Shown one piece after another: positions 10,601 to 21,600 of a stretch of 64,000 nucleotides of DNA. A model generated the notes under the pieces. The model ran no database searches, was not told the DNA's origin, and was given only the letters and a program-made list of their open reading frames with translations. How positions within the stretch are numbered: position 1 is the stretch's first letter; each line of letters begins with the position of its first letter. This DNA is from Pinus tabuliformis (lineage: Eukaryota > Streptophyta > Pinopsida > Pinales > Pinaceae): the NCBI GenBank assembly GCA_031772625.1, contig CM062816.1, positions 1,671,649,566-1,671,713,565 on the forward strand. The letters run 5' to 3'. Both the position numbers and the translations under genes were made by a program.

Positions 10601-13278
10601 AAAAAATAATTGTAATTTTTTTAAATAAATTTATTAAATAAAACATAATATTGATATAAATTTAAAAATATTATTACATTTGCTACTAGATATAAGTCAA
10701 TTGACTTTAAATGAAAAAGTTTCTTTAAAAATCTATGTTCTAATCAACCCTTTTAATATTATCAAAGTAAATAGATAACTTATAAACATGACAAAGGCTA
10801 AAATATTGAAAAATACAAATGTGGAGATTACATACTCAACCTAATTACTCTTATAATGAACCAAGTAAACTCCACAAAATTTAAACCTAAATGCAAACAA
10901 CTAGAAATTACTTAAAATTAACTACTTTCACAAATACAAAAAAATAAAAAACTTTCCGAATTTTAACCTCTGCTCACCAAATTCTAACCTTTTGAGCCGA
11001 CTAGATTTTAACAATGAAAAATAACTTCCTATGTGATAATAATGTATTTATATGGATATTAGTTACGGTTGGAAAGCTTGAATATCATAACGTCGAATTT
11101 TATGATTACAGTTTCGATTTGGGTTTCGTTCGTCAAATCATTGAGTATTTGCGACTGTTATTATGGGAAAAAGAAAGAAGTCGGCTGCTTCAAATAAGCC
11201 GCGCAAAAGGCAACCAAAATTAGAAACTGTTTTCAACTGTCCATTTTGTAGCCATCCAGCGGGAGTGGAATGTGCCATGTTAGCTATCCTTCGTGTTTTT
11301 CAGTTCTTCACAATTTTATGATTTATATATATTAACGCGCATACATATATAATTGGCTCATGCAATAGGGATCGAAAGCAAATGATCGGAGAACTCAAGT
11401 GTAGGATGTGCGCAGCCGCCTACTCCATGACAATCAACAGTGAGTGAGTTTCCATGTTATTAACTTCTTAGTGCGTATCAAGTCACTTCTTTCATTCGAG
11501 ATACGTTTATCTCGAATTATAAGTTTTACATGGATATGGGCTAACCAATAATGCTTTTTTCCTTTCTATCAAATGTATTCAGATTTGAGCGAGCCCATTG
11601 ACGTGTAAGTCTCCAGCGATCCCTTGAAAACAAACTGTAAACTGTATCGAATGAAACATTATATTTTACATTTTCATATGCTATAATTATTTATGTTTTA
11701 TCGATTGCATTTCATCTCGTTTACATTATAACGATTGTACTTCATCTCGTTTGCAGATTTACTGACTGGTTGGATGAATGTCAAAAGGCAAAACAATCAA
11801 ATTCGGAGTGATAGAAACGTGACATCGAGATCATGTGTTAATATTTGTATATTATTTACTTATTTGAATCCATCTAATTGGAATTGGAATGGATAATTAT
11901 GGTTTCTTATGTAATTAGAATCATCAAACAGATGGACTCCCTCACCTAGAAGAAAACACTTGCATGCCATTTAAACCTCCATGATTGAGTTCCTTAACAC
12001 AAAACAGATAGGTTAAGGAACAACGACTTACGATTAAAATTTTATCTTGAATGTTCATTGTCAACGACAGATAGGTTAAGGAACAACGACTTACGATTAA
12101 AATTTTATCTTGAATGTTCATTGTCAACGATGACCATAGCATATTCTTCCGACATTGTCAACGATGGCCATAACCACATTGAAAATGACCTCCAAGTTTT
12201 GGGTTTATGCCAATTACACTTGAACCAATTCGATTGCTAGAGACCACAGTAGAGGAATCATCAACGTATCTGCTCCAAGTTGCTGCAAGTGCAACATGTC
12301 TGACACTCATTTCTAGCTTCCAATTTAAAAGGGTAAAAATATCAACTAATCACAATCCCCATATAATCTCATTAATAAGAAATAATTCATATGGTTGGTG
12401 GGCAGTTTCTTTGTGTAGGCCCTCCCTGTTGGTGGACTGGTTTTATTGGTGGGACTGGAACACCTCCGGCGGTGGCTGTCCCATCCTATATGAGGGGAAC
12501 CTTACACCTCCGGCAATCCTATATGATTTTTTATATTTTCTTTTTTTTTTCTTATCCCTAAAGGGTGCTCTTTATTACAGATGACTTTTTTCACAATTGC
12601 CATACAGTTCACACGATTAAGAAAATAATGTAACCAAAGCAGATTAAGGAAAATAATTGGGTGTTTGATTATATGAATTTTGGAATGCAATTCTCAAACA
12701 ATCTACAATGAAAAAATAATCTCATAAATTTTTACTTCCAGAAGATAATATTTGACTTTGGCAAAAGTTGAGGCTTGTTAAATTGACTTCCACAAATGTT
12801 GTCTGTAGGATGGATTCTCCCATGGACCCTCCAAAAGGCCATGTAATTGGTCCTCCTATATATACGATATAGGAGCTATAATGGTTGGAGAATGACCGTC
12901 GGCATTCTTTGTTGGATGAAGGCCAGTTGCCATCCAAGCAACTTCTATCATAATATTTCTTACAACTACATTCAACAAACAATGGTTGCTACTACCTGGA
13001 GATTACTTACACACAAAGCACCATCCACATACTTCCTATGGTACTTTCATAACTTTCTTGCTAAAACATGGCAATCGCAACTACACATTTTCCCTGGAAA
13101 ATATTTTTACTTTTTCTGGAAGTGTTGCTGACGGAGGTTTCTTTGAAGATACTCATGCATTCTCTCACCGATATTGAGCACCTTTGACTGCTAAATTTGC
13201 AGCTGCTTATGAAACCATATCACCTAAAACATATTAATTAATGTATGAATTTGAATGAAAGGTCACTTCTTTATTTGA
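7663..13278. repeat. 7.66 kb segmental unit, copy 2 (first 5.6 kb)
   Basis: A near-perfect copy of 1-5617, offset 7662 up to the poly-T run near 12540 and 7661 after it. It carries the second ELF1 gene, the AT-rich repeat at about 10191-11102, and a second copy of the 63-bp duplication at 12005-12130. The match stops at 13278; the following sequence (GGGATGGTTGCTTATCCC) is unrelated to unit 1. Such identity in AT-rich non-coding DNA means a very recent tandem duplication or an assembly artefact. Confidence 0.95.
11163..11811 (+). CDS. ELOF1: Transcription elongation factor 1 homolog (ELF1 family), copy 2
   Basis: Exons at 11163-11278, 11369-11439, 11583-11604 and 11757-11811 encode the same 87 aa as copy 1: same CPFC and CRMC zinc-binding pairs, same LSEPIDV core and same QSNSE end. 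All splice sites (GTTAGC/AATAG, GTGAGT/TTCAG, GTAAGT/TTGCAG) are intact. Because introns and several kilobases of flank are duplicated too, the copy arose at DNA level and is not a retrogene. I see no base change in coding or intronic sequence between the copies, so nothing suggests functional divergence. If the duplication is real, dosage is doubled. Confidence 0.88.
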
Positions 13279-13370
13279 GGGATGGTTGCTTATCCCATGA
13301 TAATCAATAGCTAGTTAAATAACATAACTATGGTTATTGATAATATTCTTAGTAGTATACACAAATCAAA

Positions 13371-13460
13371 GGTACTCAGTTGGTCGAGTTCCTCTCATTA
13401 AAACATCCATGCAATTAAGAGATCCATGCAATTAAGAGGTTAAAAGTTCATTAGTATGAC
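13371..13460 (+). mobile_element. tRNA-derived SINE-like head (candidate)
   Basis: GGTACTCAGTTGGTCGAGTT resembles a tRNA A box. About 60 bp later GAGGTTAAAAGTTCA resembles a decayed B box. CCTCT and AGAGG between them could pair as a stem, and a 17-bp piece (ATCCATGCAATTAAGAG) is duplicated inside. It is followed by a 76-bp tandem pair. This fits a degenerate pol III-type SINE, but I could not find its 3' end or target-site duplication. Confidence 0.4.
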
Positions 13461-13463
13461 ACT

Positions 13464-13616
13464 CTTAAGTTTAGACTTCGTGGATGAGTCAACAAAAATA
13501 TTCCATGGATGGAATGGTAATAGATCTCTTGGAATCGTTCTTAGGTTTAGGCTTCCTGGATGAGTCAACCAAAATATTCCATGAGATGGAACGGTAATCG
13601 ATCTCTCGGAATCGTG
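13464..13616. repeat. 76-bp tandem duplication
   Basis: Two copies starting CTTAAGTTTAGACTTC and CTTAGGTTTAGGCTTC, each containing TGGATGAGTCAAC and ATATTCCATG and ending GGAATCG. Slightly diverged. Possibly the body of the adjoining SINE-like element. Confidence 0.85.
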
Positions 13617-14640
13617 AACCAGATTTAAAAAATTTCAAAGACATGCCTTACCTTCTGTTGGCTTGCAGGTACGCCATACTCCAGAATCTCACAATATGGC
13701 CACTGCTTTTCAGGTTGAAGTTAGACTCTGGTCGTAGGATAAAGAGGTCGTTTATTATTATTTTTTTAAATGAAGAACTTTAATTATTGGACTATAATTA
13801 TAATGAGTTTGAAGGGATTTCAAGTTGGTCCTTTATGTTTAAAGTGTATATGTAATAAGTATTCTCAAACCCGAAGGTGTCGTTGCTCGGTTGTTTGAGG
13901 CTTATTTAAATACCTGTCTATTGCATTTCCATTCATTGAACTAGTTTAATTATGTTTGTATGAGGTGTGTGAACAGTTTAGGCGACAAATGCCTGATTCT
14001 TGCGCATAATCTTTGAATGTGAACATTAGGGTTAAGCTGTGGTAGATTGGTAATGAAGTCTCACTTTTTTTGTCAGTTTCATTTTTGATATATATATGTA
14101 TAAAGATTTATGAGGCTATGAATTTTGTTCGATTTGTGGTAGCTACGTTATCGTGAGGCTATTCATTGTCTTTTTTTGGGTTTCGAGGTTTAAAACATAA
14201 AATTGGCAATATTAGTGTGGGCAGGGATTCTTGTTAGTATCTTAGATTTTTCTAGACTCTACTCTAGATGTCAGTTTCTATTTTATGTCAGATTATTCAT
14301 GTATTATGTTCTACTATCAGAGGTTTTATCTTCTGTGGAATTCTTTAGAAGTGTTCAAAACTGTTAAAAGATAGCTTATCATCGTAATCACTTTCCTGTG
14401 CATTCAATGTTAACAACTACGGTTTAGTATAATTAATCTATTTCACGGACATTAATAGTTACTACCTGAAGTTGTGATTATAGTTCAACAATGATTTTTT
14501 TGATGGCTTCTCCTTTAGGGTTCTAATTACTGTACATAATAATATTTATGGTTTAACATTAAGTCTATAAAGAAGCTTGCTACCTTAGTTTAACTGTTAA
14601 CTTGTAAAAATAATATATTCGAAAGGTATCTCCTCCAAGC
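13617..14640. other. Unrecognised single-copy-looking stretch
   Basis: About 1 kb without a convincing ORF. It is less AT-rich than the surroundings and contains intron-like T-rich tracts and possible splice signals (for example TTGCAG at about 13670), but I cannot assemble a coding exon. It is not part of the 7.66 kb unit. Confidence 0.4.
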
Positions 14641-14651
14641 CACGAGTCTCG

Positions 14652-14779
14652 CAATCACATCCAGACTCTCCCCCGAGCACCTTCTATCTTCTCCATGCTG
14701 GATCTAGTCCAGTTACAATCACATCCAGACTCTCCCCGAGCACCTTCTATCTTCTCCATGCTGGATCTAGTCCAGTTAC
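14652..14779. repeat. 64-bp tandem duplication
   Basis: Two adjacent copies beginning CAATCACATCCAGACTCTCC and ending GGATCTAGTCCAGTTA; the first has one extra C. Probably inside the LTR of the adjacent minus-strand gypsy remnant. Confidence 0.9.
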
Positions 14780-15151
14780 AGTTAGTACTAAGGCCTCAGG
14801 ACTACAGTCCAACCTCTAATTGTACTCTTTGTTGACTGTAATGAGCAAGTTTCTCCCATTAGTTTATTCCACCCAGCTCCACGAGTCTTTTATGCTCTTT
14901 TCCCCTCTCTATATTACCTCTCTCAGGCAGAGAGTAAGAACTTCTTGGCAATTGTTCTTTTAAATGAAAAAATAGTTTTATTTAAAGTATTACCACCTAT
15001 GATTTAGGTAATTACCACGTGTTTCTTGGCTGCTTCTTATAACAGTTCATATTCCTTATCAAATTAAATAACATTTAAAATATCCTTTTAGTAAAAACAA
15101 ACATTCACTTAATAATCTTCATGAAAGTTTATGCAACTTGGGGGTGTTACA
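14780..15151 (-). mobile_element. 3' LTR start of a Ty3/gypsy element (partial)
   Basis: On the minus strand the sequence after the polypurine tract starts TGTAACACCCCCAAG, a classic LTR beginning for plant gypsy elements. The tract itself (GAGGGAGGGGGGGAGA on the minus strand, about 15152-15168) directly precedes it. The far end of the LTR was not located and may lie left of 14650. No partner LTR is visible. Confidence 0.6.
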
Positions 15152-15350
15152 TCTCCCCCCCTCCCTCATGTGGAACACCGTCCTTGGTGTTCTCTTCCTC
15201 TTCAGGAAATAATGTGGGATAAGCCTTTTTCCTAGGGATGGCTCGTTTCCATAAGTTGGTTTCCCGCTGATCGAGAATACGAAGAGGTTCGGCTAGGAAC
15301 TCTCCTTCCGGTTTGACCTGCACTATAAAACAATTCTCAGTTACACACAC
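15147..15350 (-). pseudogene. Ty3/gypsy polyprotein C-terminal remnant
   Basis: A 67-aa minus-strand frame contains PEGEFLAEPLRILDQRET followed by a basic stretch (KRAIPRKK). This resembles the post-integrase segment of plant gypsy polyproteins, where an EP-x-ILD-x-RE motif precedes the chromodomain. Most of the chromodomain region is missing: the frame passes quickly to FPEEEENTKDG and stops at the LTR boundary (GAGATGTAACA). Upstream sequence is lost into an AT microsatellite, so the remainder of gag-pol is absent. Position against polypurine tract and LTR supports the assignment. Confidence 0.6.
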
Positions 15351-15354
15351 GCAC

Positions 15355-15365
15355 AGATATATATA

Positions 15366-15454
<89 letters not shown>

Positions 15455-15480
15455 ATATATATATATAATGTATACATATA
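15355..15480. repeat. (AT)n microsatellite
   Basis: About 125 bp of nearly pure TA dinucleotide repeat with a few C interruptions. It truncates the gypsy remnant on its 5' side, and its length is liable to assembly error. Confidence 0.95.
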
Positions 15481-15576
15481 TATCCAGTATTTACCCCTTA
15501 ACTACTTTACCTGAATATTCCCCCAATCAATAATGTGCTGAGGGTTCTTGCAAAAACATTTCCATACTCAATCAAA

Positions 15577-16562
15577 TCACTGCAATCCTCCAACGTTGGG
15601 TACCAAAACCCAGACTTCACTGTAGTTGCACATAAGAACCAGAGCATGAACTGTTCGAAATGGAAGATAACCAGGACATTTGCTATTCATATATGCAAAA
15701 ATTTCTTCCAACAACTTCCATCTGAAACCACAATCATCTTCAAAGTTGTCAATTCTTTGTTCAACGCACGGTTGACCAAATTGTAAATGATCTAATTCTT
15801 CAATTGACCATACAGAAGTGGAGCCATCATTGGTAAGGCATATCAATTGATCCATGTATATTGCTAACGACATACACCATATGTCACTGATTGGAACAAG
15901 TGAAAAACCCCATCCATTTTTTATTACATCAAACCAATATATTTTATACCCGTACTGAAGATAATCTTCATACTCCTTGTCGAGATACAACTAAAACAAT
16001 TTAATTTTATAAAACACGCCATTCTTAGGGGGTGGAGTGCCACCAAGTGGAACAATAGCCCTTTGCAATACCCTATCAAGACTACTGCAAACATAAAATT
16101 TAGACTGCATTCTGTCATATGTATGTTTTAGAACAACCCAATCATATTTTCTGCTGCTTATATTTTCCAATAATGAAAAGAATCCCCACTCTCCAATTTG
16201 TATTCGGCCTAAGTTTTAAAGGCCTTTGTAAATGGACTTGTTACAAAATAGTTCAGTGTATGGGAGCATTCTGTTGGTAACGATAAAACCACCATTGGTC
16301 CAACAATAGACTCTAATCTGTATCTTTAATCTATGAATAACGAATGAAATTTAGATATGTGCCCATTCTGATTAAGGTATTCAAGAGCAAAATAATTGTC
16401 TTCACTATTGAGGAAAGGAACCATAAATCCAAATTCGTTCATAGAGACATGCTTGGAACATAACAAGAAAGAAGGGTTTCGCAAAACATTCTTCCATTTC
16501 TTACAAACAATGCTAAAATTTATCACAACCGATAAAGGTAGGCAGAGGAAGAAAAGCTTCAC
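15577..16562 (-). pseudogene. F-box/kelch-type gene, broken (uninterrupted paralogue)
   Basis: Minus-strand fragments in changing frames give one gene. The start near 16562 resembles an F-box (LPLSVVINFSIVCKKWKNV, then a RNPSFL-type end). A middle part with YLDKEYEDYLQYGYKIYWF and WCMSLAIYMDQLICL resembles a kelch/beta-propeller repeat, and the end contains GYLPFRTVHALVLMCNYSE. F-box proteins are substrate adaptors of SCF ubiquitin ligases; this copy is dead (stops and frameshifts around 15990-16330). The same gene is present in halves at 54104-54542 and 62640-62870, and its N-terminus at 6055-6345. Position 15851-15855 (TCCAT) is the intact target site occupied by an LTR element in the split copy. 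The F-box call rests on the N-terminal motif only. Confidence 0.65.
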
Positions 16563-17016
16563 ATAAAGACATTGTATAAAATCAAATGAGCGATCATAAC
16601 ATTATTACAACACCGAACACAATTCCACAATTTTTTAAACCTAATCTCTACGATCCAAGATTATTAATGTTAGTAAACCTATAATTATGTTTATATTATG
16701 GTCTATGTTTAATATTGATGCTACAATGTTTCTACAAATATATTTATAATATCAAATAAGAACAACTCATTAGGTACGCTTCCATCAAGGACAACACCTA
16801 ATTCACAATGCCAACAAAAAATTGCCTAGAAATATCAAATTAAAATGATATTATTAAATTTCTAAAACATCAAATTCATATATATTAATTTTTTCATATT
16901 TAAAATTACTCTAAAATCATTTTACGTATTTATTAATAATACAGTAGATTGTTAATATCATAATATAATCCTTGTAATAGAGTGTATTAATATGACAATT
17001 TAATAATTGTAATGGA
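16563..17016. repeat. Third (diverged) copy of the 7.66 kb unit, segment a
   Basis: Aligns with about 6520-7077 of unit 1 with base differences and small indels. It ends at ATGGA, the target site of the copia element that follows, and continues at about 23402. Confidence 0.85.
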
Positions 17017-17336
17017 TGTTAGATGATCCAAAAATACAAATTTTATCATAGGTTATAAAATTAGAATAAAATAATTATTAATTTAAGATATTAAATTAAT
17101 AATTATTATTCTAGAATGTTTAATTATTTAATGGAGACTTTTAGAATTAGCATATTGTTGTAACTAGATATGACTCTCCAAATGTGTTGTATCTTAGGCT
17201 CTATTATAGGAGATTTGTTAGCTAGTTGGTTTGAATAGCATTTATTGTAAATGGACACTTGTTATTTAATAAGTGATCCATAATTAGAGGTAGTTAGGAC
17301 ATGGAGCTTATAAATAACTCATTGCAAGGGTGTTTG
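17017..17336 (+). repeat. 5' LTR of Copia-1 (3' end lost)
   Basis: Matches 23013-23325 closely (for example TGTTGTAACTAGATATGACT here versus TATATATGACT there), then diverges just after the shared AACTCATT/AGCTCATT. The U5-like end seen in the 3' LTR (23326-23401) is missing before the primer-binding site. Confidence 0.85.
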
Positions 17337-17417
17337 GTGGTTGTGGTATCAGAGCTCCAGTAATGCTGCAGTTGATTTGAGGAAGAGATTCCAGCAGTTT
17401 ATTTGAGGAGGAAGTAA

Positions 17418-17642
17418 AAAGGTGCGGAAGGGAATGGAACTCATGACCAAAGTCTCATCCCTATCTCCCACGCAGAATTTCTCCTTTGGAAGCAACGGAA
17501 GGATGCACTAGCAGCTACCAAAGCAGCAGAAGCTGCTAGGAAACGCGCAGAGGATATAGAAGCAGGCCGAGTACAGCTGAACGGTCGTGAGCTTTTTGAA
17601 CGTGAGCCATGGGTATTTGACGATAGCCGTTTTGATTCTTGA
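17418..17642 (+). pseudogene. Captured cellular gene fragment in the Copia-1 leader (DFRP/ZC3H15-like, tentative)
   Basis: Between the primer-binding site and gag, a frame open from 17418 to TGA at 17640 encodes about 74 aa. It contains AEFLLWKQRKDALAATKAA, an alanine/lysine-rich helix, then NGRELFEREPWVFDDSRF just before the stop. The combination 'W-K-x-R-K ... helix ... GRELF/GREVF ... acidic end' is how the C-terminal region of DRG-family regulatory proteins (ZC3H15/RWDD1 type) looks. It does not resemble copia sequence and is much less AT-rich than its surroundings. I read it as a host gene fragment picked up by the element. The family name is tentative; capture itself is more secure because of location and composition. 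Confidence 0.4.
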
Positions 17643-18626
17643 GTAAGGTCTTTATTGTTTGCATTGGCGTTCTTCCCAATTAACGGACTCGTAACATTTT
17701 TTACTGCTTTCAATATTGATCCAAAACGGTAATATTATGGTAGCTTTATTTTGATAATGGGGCGAACACTCCTAACACATGCCAAATTCGAATGTGAAGA
17801 GGTGATATCTGTAGTTTAAAATTTTTTGTGTTTAAATTGCGCTGTTTTTCATGCGACTTAGGACACTTCTGCCATCCAGCCAAATGTCATTCTAGGGCTC
17901 CGAGCATGCTCTAAAATTCTCGGCAGAAAGCCTTGACAAACGAAAGCATTTTGAAATTGCCATATTTCACACAATTCAGCTCAAAAACGCCATTGTTCCT
18001 AGCGTAAAGGCCTAGACCATCAAAGTTCGTATGCGAAAACCTGCTAAATGAAATACTTGGTAAAAGATCCAGCGAGCACTCCAGTGCCAGCCAGCGAGCA
18101 TTTGACAAGTGAAAAGATCCAGGGTTCGACAGTTTTTAAAAAAAAAAAGGTGAATCTGAAAAGTCTTTGCTGGAGAGGAATATTTTTTATTTTGTAATGT
18201 TAATGAAGTGATAAGTGGAGTTTTGTTTTTTTAATGGAGTGATAAGGTGTAATTATATTTTGAAATTTTGTATTTTAGTGGAGAAATAAGGTGCAATAGC
18301 AATTTGTAATTTTTGGAGCAATAAGGAGTTTTATTTGTAATTTGTAAATTGGAGAGATAAGGTGTGTTGGGTAATTTGTGTAATTGGGATCATCACATTG
18401 TAACTCAAAGTAATTTTACTTTGAGGGGGGGTAAATTTTTTTTTTACCAGATTGTGCAAAAGCACCATTGTAAAAAGTCAAATTTTGAAAGTTGCCCTGT
18501 AAAAATGTGAGAAATTGACTAGAGCCAAGTGCAAAGCTCAGTCAATATTCTTCTGTTTTGACGACTATTCGAGGGTCAAGGCCAAGCCCCGATAGATCGT
18601 GTTTTTTGCGTGGTGTGTTGTGTTGA
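17643..18626 (+). other. Copia-1 leader, non-coding remainder
   Basis: No gene. At 17858-17874 the sequence TTAGGACACTTCTGCCA nearly repeats the terminal bases of the 3' LTR (23385-23401). From 18190 there are imperfect repeats of a GTGATAAGGTG/TTTTGTAATTT type. A G-rich tract lies at 18420-18430. Confidence 0.5.
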
Positions 18627-21600
18627 CTATCTGGTCCTTTCTGTTCTGCTTCTTGGTGCGCCTCTTCATCGCTAAAAATTTCTAAGTTGATTAACTTATT
18701 TTCTGATTTCGACAAACTTGAAGGCACCAAATCTTATAAAACGTGGCATCGTCTTATTGAAAGCACACTCATTTACAATGAATTATGGCAAGGAATATGT
18801 GATGGAGATGTAAAGCCGAATAAACCCACAGATGCAGATGCACTGGCAAAATGGGAAATCAAGAATGCTAAAGCCTTAGCTCTTATTAAATCTTCTGTAA
18901 ATGATGAAATGTATGTACATATAGAAAATGCCACAGATGCTTGGACTGCCTTGAAAACTTTTAAAGACCTCTTTGATACTCAGCCAGAATCCAAAAAGGT
19001 CGATCTACAGTTAAAATTGTTGCAACAAAAATTAACTGAAGATGGTGATATTCTTGAATATCTCTCCAGACTTAAGAATATTAAGCAGGAAATTATTAAT
19101 GTTGGTTTTCCCGCAATTGATGATAGCTTTATGGTCACAATTGTAATTGCTGGGCTTCCTTCTTCCTATACGCATTTTTTAGAAACTTTACAAGTAACTG
19201 GGAGATTAGAAAAACTAAAGTTTGATGAACTTTGTGAAATGTTAAGTCAACATGATAAAACTTTTGGGAAGAAGAAGAAAGTTGGTGAAGATGTTTTTCT
19301 CACAGAAGCCAACACAAGTAAGTCATCAGCAGATAGTTCTCGAGGAAGAGGCATATGGAATCAGAATCAAGCAACACATAATCGAGGTCAAAGCCAAAGT
19401 AGAGGAAACAATTTTAACAGAGGAGGAAGAAATAATTTTCAAGGTAGAGGAAACAACCAAGGAAGAGGCAATTTTCAAGGACAAGGATATAATAGTCAAG
19501 GTAGAGGACAATCTCCAAATAGAGGTCAAAGCAGAGGCAGAGGACAATCTTCAGGACGAGGAAGAGACTTAAGTCAAATTGTATGTCGAAGATGTAACAA
19601 AGTTGGCCATTTTGCTGAAGATTGTCGAACTTCACTTAGTAGAATTCCCAAGTTTCAGCAGCATTCAACACAATTTGCAAATGATCAAGATGAAGACAGC
19701 TCAGAATATGTTTTTACTTCCTCACCAACATCACAAATTTCATCTCATCTTAGAAGTGACTATGAAGATGCCTGGATCTTGGATTCCGGGGCAACTCAGC
19801 ACATGACTTGTCGACGTGATTTTTTCTGGAATTTTCAAGAATGCCAACTTAATTCAATTTTTCTTGCTGATGATACCAAACATACTCCTTATGGAAAAGG
19901 AGTAGTGAAAGTTTTTCTCCCAGACATTGGAGAAAAATTGATTTCCAATGTATGGTATGTACCTAGTTTCAAGAAAAAATTGCTCTCTTTAGTCACGATT
20001 CGACAAGCAGGACATCAAGTGATTATGGAAGATGGTTTAGTGAAGATTAATTCAGTGAAACAGAACTTGAAAACCGTTATGACAGGTTATGAAGATGGAA
20101 AACTGTTACGGATGAAAGGGACAGTTATTCCAAGGCATTCTGATTTTGCAGGGGCAGTGACTATAGGTATTTCACCTATCAAACTATGGCATGTAAGATA
20201 TGGACATTTGAATTTTGAGAGTCTTTCTCAATTGTAGAAACAAGGAATGGTTAAAGGACTTCCCACATTCAAAAGGGAAAATGCAAAATGTGAAGCTTGC
20301 ATTTATGGCAAACAAAATCGAGAAAGTTTTCCAACAAGTTCATGGCGTGCAAACAGGCGGCTACAACTAATTCACAGTGATGTTTGTGGTCCACTACAAA
20401 CCTCATTTGGTGGTTGCAAGTATTTTTTACTATTCATTGATGATTTCAGTAGAATGACTTGGGTTTACTTCTTGAAGAACAAGTCAGAAGCATTTGATAA
20501 GTTTAAAATTTTTCACCAACTTGTTGAAAATGAAGTCAAAGAAAAGATAGGTACTCTCAGGATGGATAATGGGGGAGAATTCACTTCAAATGAATTCAAA
20601 ACTTATTGCAGTGAAAATGGCATAAGACGACATCTCACTAATGTTTACACTCCACAGCAAAATGGAGTAGTCGAAAGAATGAATCGCACTTTGTTAGGAA
20701 TGGCGAGATCCATGTTAACCTTCAAGAGGTTAAGTCCAACATATTGGGCGGAAGCAATTCATACAAATGTCTACTTAAGAAATAGATCTCCAACTGCTTC
20801 TTTAGATGGAATCACACCTTATGAAGCTTGGTTTGGTTTCAAACCTCAAGTTAAACATCTTGGAGTTTTTGGGTCAGTGTGTTATGCCTTAGTTCCGAAA
20901 GAAAAACGAACTAAGCTTGACTCAAGAAGTTTAAAATGCACAATGATTGGGTATTCTCATGAGAAGAAAGGGTATCGTCTTTTGACCAATGGAAAATTCA
21001 TTGTGAGCAGGGATGTCATTTTTGATGAAATAGAGAGTAAGAGTGCTGAAGAAATTGAAAATCTTCTTCACAAATTAGAAACTAAGGGAAGTAAAAGAAA
21101 TGGAAAAATACAAAGTCAACCAACTTCACCAAATTGGTATGAACTTGATTTTCCTTCCTCTGAAGATGAGTCATCCAGTCCATCTACATCAACAACATCA
21201 TCTGGGTCTTCTAGTAGTTCATCCGCATCTCCAAGCAGCAGCAGTTCTTCAGACAGTGAGTCTCCACATTCTTCACCTGAACGATGAACATCAGTTTATA
21301 TTAATCCTCTTTACAATGATGGGGACTTTACAGAAGCACAAACAAGTGAGCACCAACTTCCGAAATGGGCAGTTCAACTTTTGAAAGATGTAAAGCCTGA
21401 TGAACAGAATAAAACTGGCACCAGAAGGGCACATAGAAGTGAAGGCAATTTTTCCTTGATAGCAAATGATTTTACTGAACCTTCCACATACAAAGAGGCA
21501 GTAAAACATAAAGAATGGCAACAGGCTATGGTTGAAGAATATCAAGCAGTAATTGATAACAACACATGGAAACTTGTTGATTGTCCAGCAAATGTTAAAC

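Noticed and set aside
15355-15480. Regulatory or origin function of the AT tract
   Set aside because: A plain dinucleotide microsatellite; no supporting sequence around it.
19252-19635. Extra ORFs on both strands in the gag zone of Copia-1
   Set aside because: Shadows of the RG-rich repeat-containing linker of gag.
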